This document shows positions 25,347 through 36,489 of a stretch of DNA of 64,000 nucleotides, one piece after another. Location of the stretch: NCBI RefSeq assembly GCF_000696095.1, contig NZ_BAYX01000003.1, positions 186,001-250,000 on the forward strand, read 5' to 3'. This stretch comes from Rhizobium rhizogenes NBRC 13257. Its GTDB lineage: Bacteria; Pseudomonadota; Alphaproteobacteria; Rhizobiales; Rhizobiaceae. A program made the position numbers and the translations under genes. The notes beneath the pieces are model-generated. The model was given only the letters and a program-made list of their open reading frames with translations. It ran no database searches and had not been told where the DNA came from. How positions within the stretch are numbered: position 1 is the first letter of the stretch; each line of letters opens with the position of its first letter.

Positions 25347-26288
25347 TTATCTCTCGCCGCGCCGATAGGGTTGCATCAGTGCCTGCGGCACCCGGGCGCG
25401 GCGGCTCATGACGGCCAGCGCGACGATGGAGAGAATGTAGGGCGTCATCAGGAAGATCTGGTAGGGCACGCCTTGCACCGCCGTCTGCAGGCGGAGCTGG
25501 AAGGCGTCGAAGAAGGCGAAGAGCAGGGCGCCGAACAGCGCCCGGCCCGGTCGCCAGGAGGAAAAGACGACGAGGGCGATGCAGATCCAGCCGCGGCCCT
25601 GCACCATGGTGGGGAAGAAACTGTTGAAGGCTGAAAGCGTCAGGAAGGCGCCGCCCATGCCCATCAGCGCGCTGCCGGCAATCACGGCACCGTAGCGCAC
25701 CTTCATCGGGTTGACGCCCTGCGCTTCGGCGGCATGCGGGTTCTCGCCGGTCATGCGGATTGCAAGCCCAATTGGCGTGCGAAAGACGACATAGGCCATG
25801 AGCAGCGCCACCAGGATCGCCAGATAGGTCGGCGCGGTCTGCGTGAAGAAAGCGGGGCCGATGAAGGGCAGGGTCGACAGGCCGGGAATGCTGATCGGCT
25901 GGAATGGCACGATGGTCGGCGGCGTTCCGGTGACCGGCACGACCAGCCGGAAGACATAATAGCTGAAACTCGAGGCGAACAGCGTCACGCCAAGACCGGA
26001 GACATGCTGCGACAGGCCGAGTGTCACCGTCAGCCCCGAATGCAGCAGGCCGAGGACGCCGCCGGCGATCGCCGCGATCAGAAGGCCGGTCCACAGATCG
26101 GCGCCATGATAGACCGACAGCCAGCCGATCATCGCGCCGAAGGTCATGATGCCCTCGATGCCGAGATTGAGCACGCCCGCGCGCTCGCAAAGCAGGGCTC
26201 CCAGCGTGCCGAAGATCAGTGGTGTCGCGATGCGCAGCACGGCGGCCCAAAGCCCGGCGGAGGCGATGATGTCGAACAGCGCGCTCAT
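25347..26288 (-). CDS. Nucleoside/BMP-type ABC transporter permease 2
   Basis: Inner-membrane permease of 313 residues of the branched-chain/simple-sugar/nucleoside superfamily. Landmarks are FGTLGALLCERAGVLNLGIE near 25-45, GMTFGAMIG-like segments and IRMTGENPHAAEAQGVNPMK near 185. Eight or more hydrophobic segments are visible. The ATG at 26288 overlaps the preceding permease stop by four bases (ATGA); a longer upstream frame only overlaps that gene. Last gene of the operon that begins with the BMP binding protein at 31270. Confidence 0.9.
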   Translation of the reverse strand: MSALFDIIASAGLWAAVLRIATPLIFGTLGALLCERAGVLNLGIEGIMTFGAMIGWLSVYHGADLWTGLLIAAIAGGVLGLLHSGLTVTLGLSQHVSGLGVTLFASSFSYYVFRLVVPVTGTPPTIVPFQPISIPGLSTLPFIGPAFFTQTAPTYLAILVALLMAYVVFRTPIGLAIRMTGENPHAAEAQGVNPMKVRYGAVIAGSALMGMGGAFLTLSAFNSFFPTMVQGRGWICIALVVFSSWRPGRALFGALLFAFFDAFQLRLQTAVQGVPYQIFLMTPYILSIVALAVMSRRARVPQALMQPYRRGER

Positions 26289-27323
26289 CGGCGGATCCTG
26301 TATTGCGTGAAGAACACCGCGATCAGCATGGTGAGCAGTGATAGGGCCACGGTGACATCGGCGATATAGGTCGGGATGCTGAGGCTGCGGCTCATGCCGT
26401 CGGCGCCGACAAACATGGTAGCCGTGAAGATGGCGGCCAGCACCACACCGAGCGGATTGAGATTGGCGAGCATGGCAACGACGATGCCGGCATAGCCGAA
26501 GCCGGGTGACAGGTCGGTAGTCACATAGCCCTTGACGCCCATCACCTCGACCGCGCCGGCAAGCCCGGCAAGACCGCCTGAAAGGCAGGCGACCTTGACG
26601 AGCGTGCCGCCGAGCCGCACGCCAGCGAAGGCCGCGCCGGAAGGGTTGAGGCCGGCGGCGCGCGACCGCATGCCGAAGACGGTGCGCGACTGGACGAAAT
26701 AGACGACGACAGCCAGGGCAATGGCGATCAAAAAGCCGACATGCAGCCGCGAGCGAGCGATCAGCTTCGGCAGCATGGCGTGATCGACGACCGCCTGAGA
26801 CTGCGGCCATCCGAAGGCCGTGGGATCCTTCAGCACACCGTCGATCAGCATGGAGACGAAGAGCACGGCGATAAAATTCAGTATCAGGCTGGTCACCACC
26901 TCGTCGACGGAGAAACGCAATCTCAGCCAGAGCGGGATCAGGATCAGCACCATCCCGGCGACGGCGCCGATGACGAGCAGCAGCGGGATCAGGATCGGCG
27001 CCGGCAATCCGGCCAGCATGTTCGAGCCGAAGGCGGCGACGGCAATCGCGCCGAGATAGAACTGTCCCTCGGCGCCGATGTTCCAGAGCCGGGCGCGGAA
27101 GGCGACGGCAGCGGCAAGCCCCGTCAGCATCAGCGGCGTGGCGCGCGTCAGCGTTTCCGTTGCCGAAAGCCGCGAGCCGAAGGCGCCGATCAGGATGCGT
27201 CGGTAGGCCTCGAGAACGGGCGCGCCGGCAATCGCGATCAATATACCGGCTAGCGCCAGCGCAGCGACGACAGCGAGCGACGGTGTCAGGATTATCAGGT
27301 AGAGCGGGCGATGCTCGCGACGT

Positions 27324-27334
<11 letters not shown>
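26285..27334 (-). CDS. Nucleoside/BMP-type ABC transporter permease 1
   Basis: Inner-membrane permease of 349 residues, partner of the gene at 25347. A first membrane helix (about 13-38) is followed by TRATPLMLTGLAAAVAFRA and LWNIGAEGQFYLGAIA near 85, the typical pattern of nucleoside-type permeases. Then come the SVDEVVTSLILNFIA segment near 145 and RAAGLNPSGAAFAGV near 225. It overlaps the end of the ATPase gene by 11 bases, showing translational coupling. Confidence 0.9.
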
Positions 27335-28846
<1,512 letters not shown>

Positions 28847-28850
<4 letters not shown>

Positions 28851-30271
28851 GCCGCGAGCCCAGCGATCGGGTAACGATGCTGCCAGCGTCCGTCCGCCTC
28901 GAGCCGGGCGGCAAGAGACAGTAGAAGGGCATCCTTGCCCATCGGCGCCATGATCTGGACGGGCAAGGGCAGGCCGTCGGCATCGGCACCGAAGGACAGC
29001 GTCAGGGCCGGAAAGCCGGAGATATTGGCAAGCGAGGCAAGCGGCGCGAAAGCCGTCATGCGGTCGAGATGCAGGTCCGTATCGGAATGATCGGTGGGAA
29101 AGGATCCGATCAACGGCGGCGGCGAGGCAAGCATCGGCGTCAGCAGAATATCGACCTTGTCGAAGAGGGTCCACAGGCTGCGGCTCGCCTGCACCGCGCC
29201 GTTGAGTGCATCCCAGAGCGCCGTTGCCGACATGGCGTGTCCGCGCAGGATGAAAGCCTGTGTCAACGTTTCGGCAGCCTGCATGTCGAGATCGAGGCTA
29301 TCCACCAGGGCGGCGATGTTGACGGAGATGATATCGCCAAAGGCGCGTCCGCTGGCCAAGACCGGCTGTTCGACATCGCCCCAGGCGAGCGGGATGATTT
29401 GATGTCCCTGTGTTTCGAGCAAGCGTGCTGCGGCTTCGACGACTTGCTGCCGTTCGGGCATGGTGGAATGGCGTGTGCCTGTGTCGGCAAGCAGGCCGAT
29501 CCGCAGTGATCCCGCTTGCGCTGCGATTCGCTCGATATCCGCAAAAGGCCCCTTGGTTTTACCGGTGAAGGCCTCAAGAAGCCTGCTGGCGTCGCGCACC
29601 GAGCGCGTCACCGCAAGCTCGCTGGCAATGCCGCCGAGATGGTTGCCGAAGGATGGGCCGGCCGGTATGGCCCCGCGCGTCGGCTTCAGGCCGACAAGGC
29701 CGCAGCAAGCGGCCGGTACACGGATCGAGCCGCCTGCATCCGTGGCGTGGGCAAGTGCTACGATGCCTGCCGCCACGGCCGCCGCCGCGCCGCCCGATGA
29801 ACCGCCGGCGGTGCGGGCAGAGTCCAGCGGATTGTGGCAGATCGGGCCGATCGCGGGCTCGGATGCCAGGGAGAAGCCGAACTCCGGGCTGGTGGTCAGC
29901 CCGAACAGGCAGAAGCCTGCCTCGCGGAACCGTTTTGCAAGATCGCTATCCGCCTCACCGCCCTCGCGTTTGAAAAGACGCGAGCCAGCCGTCACCGGCA
30001 GCCCCGTGAAGGGGCCGCCGAGATCCTTGGCGAGCGTCGGCACACCTGCGAAAGGCCGGGCGGCAAAGCGGTCCGGATGCTGCGATCGTTCCTGATCCAA
30101 GGCCTTAGCGGAGGCAAGGCCCATCCCGGCGTCGAGATGAGCTATCGCGCCAAGAGAAGCCTGCTGTTCGCTAGCGGAAAGAGCGGCCTGCATGGCGTCC
30201 ACGCAGGTGAGTTTTCCGGCCTTGACGGCGCCGGCCAGGTCGGTGGCATCGGCGGATAGGGGACTGGGCAT
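28847..30271 (-). CDS. Amidase-signature family hydrolase
   Basis: Amide hydrolase of 474 residues. The Ser-Ser-Lys triad is visible: Lys82 in TLAKDLGG, Ser158 in TAGGSSGG and the nucleophile Ser182 in DAGGSIRVP. There is no signal peptide, so it acts in the cytoplasm. The gene sits between the binding protein and ATPase genes of a BMP-type importer and overlaps the ATPase start, a strong sign that the imported compound is an amide, or releases one, hydrolysed on entry. It lacks GatB/GatC partners, so it is not the tRNA amidotransferase subunit. The exact substrate is unknown. Confidence 0.9.
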
Positions 30272-30283
30272 GGTCGCGCCGGA

Positions 30284-31270
30284 TTACTTCGGCTGCTCCA
30301 TCACCTTGGGAACCTCGAAGGTGCCGGCCTTGATGTCGGCGCGGACCTTTTCCATCGCCGCTTCGGCGTCCGCCGGTGCCACGCCCTTCACATAGACGAT
30401 GTCGCTGCCGCCATCCTTCATCAGGCCGTAGGCCGTGTAATTGCGCCCGACGGGCTTGCCGGCGGCGACGTCGGCGATGGCCGCATTGAGGATGGGACGG
30501 AAATACCACATGGCATTGGCAAACACCGTGTCCGGGTAGCGCGGCGTGTAGTCGATCAACGAGCCGATTGACTTGATTTTGCGCTCCTTGGCGGCATCCG
30601 CCGTGCCGATGCGTTCGCCGAACAGGATGTCGGCGCCGGCATCGATCTGCGCCAGGCCCGCCTCGCGCGCCTTCGGCGGGTCGAAGAAGGTGCCGATGAA
30701 GGAGACGAGATGCTTGCAGTCGGGATTGACCGCCTTGACGCCGGCTGCAAACGCATTGATCAGCATGTTGACTTCCGGGATCGGGATCGCGCCGACCGAG
30801 CCGACGACGTTCGATTTGGTCATCTTGCCGGCGAGCATGCCGGCGAGATAGGCGCCGTCATGGTTCCAGGTGCCGAACACGCCGAAATTGCCGCCGGCGG
30901 CCTCGCCACTGGAGCCGAGCACGAAGGCGGTGTCCGGATAATCGGCGGCCACCTGTCGCGCTTCCTTTTCCACCGCATAGGCTTCGCCGATAATCAGCTT
31001 GTTGCCCTGTTCGGCATATTCGCGCATGGCGCGGGGATAGTCGGTGCCCGATACGCCCTCGGAGAACACATACTCGATCACGCCTTCCTTAGCCGCATCC
31101 TGAAGTGCCTTGTGCAGACAGGAGTTCCACGCATTCTCAACCGGTGAAGCATGAATGCCGGCCACTTTCAGCGGTGCGGCGGCGCGAGCGGCGGGCGCAA
31201 GCGCGCTCACACCAAGAGCGATGCCCGACGCGATCACCGCACGGCGCGATAGCATGATGTCATGTGTCAT
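30284..31270 (-). CDS. BMP-family ABC transporter substrate-binding protein
   Basis: Periplasmic binding protein of 328 residues of the basic membrane protein (BMP/PnrA-like) group, which bind nucleosides and related compounds. Arg9-Arg10 in LSRRAVIASGIALGVSALA with cleavage near ARAA|APL suggest a Tat signal. It lacks a lipobox cysteine, so it is soluble rather than a lipoprotein. Mature landmarks are GIHASPVENAWN, FGVFGTWNHDGAYLAGMLAG near 130 and VGSVGAIPIPEVNMLINAFA near 158. First gene of the - strand operon, with a well-formed promoter and operator just upstream. An internal ATG five codons later is an alternative start. Confidence 0.9.
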   Translation of the reverse strand: MTHDIMLSRRAVIASGIALGVSALAPAARAAAPLKVAGIHASPVENAWNSCLHKALQDAAKEGVIEYVFSEGVSGTDYPRAMREYAEQGNKLIIGEAYAVEKEARQVAADYPDTAFVLGSSGEAAGGNFGVFGTWNHDGAYLAGMLAGKMTKSNVVGSVGAIPIPEVNMLINAFAAGVKAVNPDCKHLVSFIGTFFDPPKAREAGLAQIDAGADILFGERIGTADAAKERKIKSIGSLIDYTPRYPDTVFANAMWYFRPILNAAIADVAAGKPVGRNYTAYGLMKDGGSDIVYVKGVAPADAEAAMEKVRADIKAGTFEVPKVMEQPK

Positions 31271-31285
31271 TGTCTGTTCCCACGT

Positions 31286-31333
31286 TTTTGATCATTTGGT
31301 CAAAAGTCTATGGGTCGACTAAAAAAGTGTCAA
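31286..31333 (-). promoter_or_regulatory. Promoter and palindromic operator of the BMP/amidase operon
   Basis: On the - strand, TTGACA (31333-31328), a 17-base spacer and TAGACT (31310-31305) form a good sigma70-type promoter. It is followed directly by the inverted repeat TTTTGACCAAATGATCAAAA (31305-31286), which overlaps the start region and is well placed for a repressor. No regulator gene is adjacent; the repressor must be encoded elsewhere. Confidence 0.65.
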
Positions 31334-31409
31334 GCAATCGAGTGGCTTAAAGAATGTGCGTTTTGGTGTTGGGCTGGCCTTTTCCTCGCGACGGCCGCGA
31401 CCCAAATCT

Positions 31410-33491
31410 TCAGCGAGTACCTGCCTGTAGATCTGCCTCGTCGGCAAGAATGGAGGCGGCCTCGTTCAAGAGGACGTCTTTTGCGTTCTTGCGGGCCTTT
31501 TCAAGAGCAATGTCAGCACTCAGGCTGCGCTCGTTTGCCTGCAGGCCATCATCTCCGCCGGTATCCACACCATCGTCTATTTTCTCGCGCGACTTGAGGC
31601 GATTTACCTGAGCGGCCATTTCATTGCGACGTTCGGTTTCATTGAGGGAGATAACCCGTTTTTCGCGCTGTGCCTTCAGTACGGCAATGTCTTCTACAAA
31701 GCGTCGGAAATCCGGATCGTTCTGCACCCGGGCATCGTGGCGGCTTTGCAGTTGCGGCAGCAATGCCTTTATAGTGCCATCGGCCTTATAGTTTGCTGGT
31801 TTGACCTCAGTCCACGGCAGAGCATTGTCATAGCTTGCCTCACCAAAGGTCTTAGGGTCCGAAAGGCCCGGCAGGCTGATGTCAGGCGTCACGCCGCGTA
31901 GCTGTGTCGTCCCGCCATTGACACGGAAAAACTGCGCAACCGTCAATTTCAGCTCGCCGAATTTCGGCTTGCTGTTGCGGGCCACCTGGTCAAGATTGAC
32001 CACAGTCTGCACGGTGCCTTTGCCAAAGCTGGGTTCGCCGACAATGACTCCTCGACCATAGTCTTGAATCGCTGCGGCAAAAATCTCGGAGGCCGATGCC
32101 GAGCCGCGATTGATCAACACGCCAACCGGACCAGTCCAGGCAGGCGTCGGAAGATCATCGCTTTCTACGTCGACCTTGCCGTCCGCATCGCGCTGCTGAA
32201 CCACCGGACCTTTGCCAACGAACAGGCCCGTCAAATCGATCGCTTCGGAGAGCGAACCGCCGCCATTGTTGCGCAAGTCGATCAGAACGCCGTCGACCTT
32301 GTCTTGCTTCAGCTCGGTGAGAAGCTTGGCGACGTCGCGGCTTGCGCTTCTGTAATCCTTGTCGCCTTTTCGCCGTGCTTCGAAGTCCTCATAAAACGCC
32401 GGCAGAGTAATCACGCCGATTTTGCGTGTGGCGTCGCCATCCTTGACTGACAGGATGGTCTTCTGGGCGGCCTGCTTTTCGAGACTGATCTTATCGCGCA
32501 CCAGGCTGATGAGGCGATGTTTGCCATCCGGTCCGGCATCGGCCGGCAAGATGTCCAGGCGCACGACAGACCCCTTCGCGCCGCGGATCATTTGCACGAT
32601 TTCATCAAGGCGCGTACCGACCACTTCCTTTATCGGGCCGCTTTCGTCTTGACCGACACCGGTAATGCGGTCACCGACTGCAAGCTTGCCGGACAATTGC
32701 GCCGGGCCACCGGGCACGAGTTCACGGATCGTCGTGTAGTCATCTCTTTCCTGCAATACCGCGCCGATACCAACCAGTGAAAGCTTCATGGAAATATCGA
32801 ATTCAGCCGAAGCGGTCGCGCCGAAATAATCGGTATGCGGGTCAACCGACGTTGTGTAGGCATCCATGAACGACTGGAACACATCGTCGCTCTTATACTT
32901 GTAGGCACGATCGAGGGAGTTTTTGTAACGTTTGTCGAGCGTATCGCGAATAGCAGCGTCAGTCTTGCCCGCCAGTTTCAAGCGCAGCCAGTCGCTCTTG
33001 ACGCGTTTGCGCCACAGCTCATTGCTTTCCGCTTCGGATTTCGGCCAAGGCTCCTTGTCGCGGATCAGGGGATAGTCTTCCTGCACACTGAAGTCGAACT
33101 TCTGGCTGAGCAGGCTGCGTGCGTAGCTCATGCGATCGACGACGCGCTGCTCATAAACGTTGAAAATGGAAAATGGGATATTCAAGTCTTCCTGATTGAT
33201 GGCGTCATCGATCTTGGTGCTGCTGGCCATGAACGTGTCGATATCCGTCTGCAGGAAGATGACACGGTCCGGATCCAGAGACTTGATAAACCGATTCATG
33301 ACCTTGACCGACAAGGTATCATCCAGCGGAACGGGCTTATAGTGGAAGCGCGTCAGAAATTGCGCGCTCAAATGAGCGGCCTGCCCCTGTTGCGGTAGCG
33401 GCGTCAAAACTGGTGGCGAGCCGGCTTCCAGAGCATATGCCGACGGTGCAATTGCCAAGAATATGCAGAGGAAACCATATCGTATACGCAT
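31410..33491 (-). CDS. prc: Tail-specific C-terminal processing protease (Prc/Tsp type)
   Basis: Periplasmic serine protease of 693 residues. A signal peptide covers 1-20 (cleavage after AYA). The N-terminal region is followed by a PDZ domain (about 235-330: LSLVGIGAVLQERDDYTTI, LVPGGPAQLSGKLAVGDRI). The catalytic domain has the serine in NRGSASASEIFAAAI near 455 and the lysine in GEPSFGKGTVQT near 480. A helical C-terminal extension (about 580-690) ends in low-complexity acidic segments. Length and layout match the E. coli Prc type rather than the shorter CtpA type usual in alphaproteobacteria. It degrades or trims periplasmic proteins. It stands alone, with slightly lower GC than its neighbours, suggesting transfer. 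Confidence 0.9.
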   Translation of the reverse strand: MRIRYGFLCIFLAIAPSAYALEAGSPPVLTPLPQQGQAAHLSAQFLTRFHYKPVPLDDTLSVKVMNRFIKSLDPDRVIFLQTDIDTFMASSTKIDDAINQEDLNIPFSIFNVYEQRVVDRMSYARSLLSQKFDFSVQEDYPLIRDKEPWPKSEAESNELWRKRVKSDWLRLKLAGKTDAAIRDTLDKRYKNSLDRAYKYKSDDVFQSFMDAYTTSVDPHTDYFGATASAEFDISMKLSLVGIGAVLQERDDYTTIRELVPGGPAQLSGKLAVGDRITGVGQDESGPIKEVVGTRLDEIVQMIRGAKGSVVRLDILPADAGPDGKHRLISLVRDKISLEKQAAQKTILSVKDGDATRKIGVITLPAFYEDFEARRKGDKDYRSASRDVAKLLTELKQDKVDGVLIDLRNNGGGSLSEAIDLTGLFVGKGPVVQQRDADGKVDVESDDLPTPAWTGPVGVLINRGSASASEIFAAAIQDYGRGVIVGEPSFGKGTVQTVVNLDQVARNSKPKFGELKLTVAQFFRVNGGTTQLRGVTPDISLPGLSDPKTFGEASYDNALPWTEVKPANYKADGTIKALLPQLQSRHDARVQNDPDFRRFVEDIAVLKAQREKRVISLNETERRNEMAAQVNRLKSREKIDDGVDTGGDDGLQANERSLSADIALEKARKNAKDVLLNEAASILADEADLQAGTR

Positions 33492-33831
33492 TAAGCTTTG
33501 ATCCGATTCTCAAGGTTGACTGTCTAATGTGTGATCTTGGTGGAACAATTATGGTTTTTTGGCAACTAGACGATGCGCTCCGTTCGGAAAGATTTCCAGA
33601 ACGCCTCCGCGTGTGACGATTGATTTGAGGGCCAATTGGCCGCAGAGGTCGTCGAAAGACCTAAACCGAAATTCGAATTAACGGCCTCCGGTTCTGCTCC
33701 CGTCAAGAGCCACTATCCGGCGTTCATTCAAGAGAACCATGGTAAGACATCGCCCCCATGGCATGCCCCCGCGGAATGATCGTTGGTGCATGCTTGGCCG
33801 CCGCAGCTGGCGTTGACGCTGTTCCGCCGGG
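33492..33831. other. Intergenic region before prc, no gene seen
   Basis: 340 bases between the prc start and the end of the SDR gene. The prc promoter should lie in the first part; AT-rich sequence is present around 33530-33570 but no convincing -35/-10 pair. The short open frames here lack ribosome sites and recognisable protein sequence. Nothing else is seen. Confidence 0.5.
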
Positions 33832-34566
33832 TTAGACATGCTGGCCGCCATTGATGTGGATCTCTGCACCATTGATGTAGGCGGACGTATCGCTGCATAG
33901 AAAGTGGATGGTTTCGGCGACTTCCCGTGGTGTGCCAAGTCTCTTCATCGGGACGTTAGTTTCAACCAGAAGATCTGTGCCGGGAGACAGGATCGAGGTC
34001 GCAATCTCGCCCGGCGCGATGGCATTGGCACGAACGCCGTGTGGGCCGAATTCATGGGCGATTTCCCGCGTGAGCGCTGCAAGACCGGCCTTTGAGGCGG
34101 CATAGGCGACACCGGCAAAGGGATGCACCCTTGAACCGGCAATCGAGGTCACATTGACGATTGATCCCTGCGCGGCCTCCAGTTCAGGCAGTAATGCCCG
34201 CGCGAGCAGGGCGATCGAGACGAGATTGACATTGAGGACCGTCGTCCAAGTCTGCGCATCGGAATCGATGACACCGAGGCGCGCGCCATTTGGGCCTTTC
34301 GGCGAAATTCCCGCATTGTTCACCAGCGCATGCAGCGCCGCACCGTTCAAGCGGTCGCGAACGTCGGCCACCAGCTGATCGATTTGCGTGAGATCGGCCA
34401 GATCAGCCTGAATATGGCTTTCACGGGCCGATGGCCACCGGCACTCCTCGGAGAAAGGCTGCCGCGAAACTGTTAGAACGCGCCAACCTTTCTCCAGGAA
34501 TAGCTTTACCGTGGCATGTCCAATGCCGCGACTGGCACCGGTCAAGAGCATGTAGCGCTGTGTCAT
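33832..34566 (-). CDS. Short-chain dehydrogenase/reductase (SDR)
   Basis: NAD(P)-dependent oxidoreductase of 244 residues, classical SDR. The nucleotide-binding TGASRGIG is at 9-16, LVNNAGIS is near 87, the catalytic serine is in VNVTSIAGS near 140, and the catalytic Tyr/Lys are in YAASKAG near 155. It ends in the common ING-like SAYINGAEIHINGG. The substrate cannot be read from sequence. It lies downstream, on the same strand, of the gamma-glutamyltransferase gene with a gap of 156 bases, so it may or may not belong to that operon. Confidence 0.9.
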   Translation of the reverse strand: MTQRYMLLTGASRGIGHATVKLFLEKGWRVLTVSRQPFSEECRWPSARESHIQADLADLTQIDQLVADVRDRLNGAALHALVNNAGISPKGPNGARLGVIDSDAQTWTTVLNVNLVSIALLARALLPELEAAQGSIVNVTSIAGSRVHPFAGVAYAASKAGLAALTREIAHEFGPHGVRANAIAPGEIATSILSPGTDLLVETNVPMKRLGTPREVAETIHFLCSDTSAYINGAEIHINGGQHV

Positions 34567-34722
34567 TGTAGGCCTCTTCTGGATGCCGTAGGCATCAAAT
34601 GTCTCAACGACGTTTCACTCGATATCAGTCGATGAAGGTATTGGCGTTCGAGTTGCCGGCGCGAATAGACTATCTTGCTGCCCTTGAACTGTAACTCTGA
34701 CCGTTGACGGGATTGAGCTTCA

Positions 34723-36423
34723 TCAGCCCTGCACGGGTTTTGCCGGCGCCTTGTCCGGCCAGAACCGCACGCCAGGACGGGCGAGGCCACCACCGAGCGC
34801 GGCCACAGTGCCGTCAGCGCGCCAGCAGGCGGCGCCGGTCATCGTGTCGCCAAAGGCGATCGCGTTCATCCCGCCGCCGATATGCGGCATCACTCGGACA
34901 TCGTGCCCGAGTTCTTCGAGCTTCGTCTGTTGCGGCGCGTAGGCCTGTTCGATTTCCACTTCCTGGCCCTGCGTCCAGATTCTGGGCGCTTCCACAGCTT
35001 CCTGCAGGCTCATCTTGTGATCGATCAGGTTGACGATGGCCTGCATGGCCGAGGGGAAAATTCGTAGGCCACCGGGCAGACCAAGCGCAAAAACGGGAGC
35101 GCCGTCTTTCATCAGGATCATCGGCGCCATGGATGTCGGCACCCGCTTGCCCGGAACCACCGAGAGCGCGTGGCCGGGATGCGGGTCGAAATTGCTCATG
35201 TAGTTGTTGGGAATGATGCCGGTGCCGGGTACCGCCAGTCGCGCGCCGAAGAGTCCGTTGATCGTATGCGTGGCGCTGACGATGTTGCCGTCGCGATCGG
35301 CGACGGTGATATGGGTGGTGTCGTGGCTTTCATAGCCCGGCGCATAGGTCGCCGGCAGGCTCGCTGAGTGACCGATCTGGGCGCGGCATTCGGCGGCATA
35401 GGCCTTCGAGGTCAACCGCTCGACCGGCACATCGACGAAGGCCGGATCGCCCGAGTGTTCACGCCGGTCGGCAAAGGCGATGCGGATGACCTCGGCGAGA
35501 AGATGCAGGGAAGCGGGGCTGCCAAAGCCCATGCCCGCCACGTCATAGGCTTCGAGCATATTCAGCATCTGGGTGACATGCACGCCGGAGGAAGCTGGCG
35601 GCGGCGGCCCGGCGATCTCGAACCCGCGATAGCTGCCGATGATCGGCTTGCGCTCGATTGGGCGGTAGGCCCGCAGATCGGCTTCCGTGACCCAACCGGC
35701 ATCGCCGCCGCCAGTCTGCATCCTTGCGGCCAGCGCAGCGCCAAGGGCGCCGCCGTGCAGGGCTGCGGCTCCTTCACGCTGGATCAGCCGCAGGCTTTCG
35801 GCATAATCACCCATGACGAGGCGCTCGCCCGGTGCCGGTGCTCTGCCGTCGGGCATGAGAATACGGGCGACTTCTGCATCCTGGGACAACTCACCGGCGG
35901 CCTCGGTAATCGCGCCAGAGAGATAATGGGTGACGGCAAAGCCGCGCGAGGCCAGTCGGATCGCTGGCTCGACAACATCCGCAAAGGGCAGCTTGCCATA
36001 TCGCGCCTGCATATTGCACCAGCCCGCCAGATTGCCGGGAACGGCAACCGAGGATGCACCGATGATGTTGCGTCGCCCCTTGGCGTCCATGTAACGCGCC
36101 GGTTTATCTGAAACCGGTTCATAGATCTCGGGGTGCATCGTTGCAGCCGCCGAAGACAGAGCGTCGATCACGACATGTTGTCCATCCGCGAGCCGCAGAT
36201 GCGATAGGCCGCCGCCGGCAATGCCGACCATCATCGGCTCCACCACGGTCAGTGCCAGCAGTGCAGCGACCGCAGCATCCACAGCATTGCCGCCTGCCGA
36301 CAGCATCTCGAAGCCCGCCGCCGAGCCCAGAGGGTGGTTGGTCACCACCATGCCGCCCGCGCCGCTGGCCGGGGATTTTTCGCAGGTGAAGGGTAGGCGG
36401 GCAGGGGTCATGTTGGATCTCAT
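34723..36423 (-). CDS. Gamma-glutamyltransferase family protein
   Basis: N-terminal nucleophile hydrolase of about 566 residues. N-terminal landmarks are VVTNHPLGSAAGFEMLSAGG and NAVDAAVAALLALTVVEP. The autoprocessing/nucleophile threonine is in ESHDTTHITVADRDGN near 369, and further conserved parts are NNYMSNFDPHPG and FALGLPGGLRIFPSAMQ. No signal peptide is obvious, unlike classical periplasmic GGT, so it may act in the cytoplasm. Start uncertain: ATGs at 36423 and 36411 are both possible and a GTG at 36435 less so, none with a strong ribosome site. It is linked to a spermidine/iron-type importer, suggesting a gamma-glutamyl or related amide substrate (inference). Confidence 0.85.
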   Translation of the reverse strand: MRSNMTPARLPFTCEKSPASGAGGMVVTNHPLGSAAGFEMLSAGGNAVDAAVAALLALTVVEPMMVGIAGGGLSHLRLADGQHVVIDALSSAAATMHPEIYEPVSDKPARYMDAKGRRNIIGASSVAVPGNLAGWCNMQARYGKLPFADVVEPAIRLASRGFAVTHYLSGAITEAAGELSQDAEVARILMPDGRAPAPGERLVMGDYAESLRLIQREGAAALHGGALGAALAARMQTGGGDAGWVTEADLRAYRPIERKPIIGSYRGFEIAGPPPPASSGVHVTQMLNMLEAYDVAGMGFGSPASLHLLAEVIRIAFADRREHSGDPAFVDVPVERLTSKAYAAECRAQIGHSASLPATYAPGYESHDTTHITVADRDGNIVSATHTINGLFGARLAVPGTGIIPNNYMSNFDPHPGHALSVVPGKRVPTSMAPMILMKDGAPVFALGLPGGLRIFPSAMQAIVNLIDHKMSLQEAVEAPRIWTQGQEVEIEQAYAPQQTKLEELGHDVRVMPHIGGGMNAIAFGDTMTGAACWRADGTVAALGGGLARPGVRFWPDKAPAKPVQG

Positions 36424-36489
36424 TTCAAGGGGCACTGCAGTCGCCGCAGATTAACCGGGGCACGGCGCTCCGGCTAGAGAGAGCACGGA

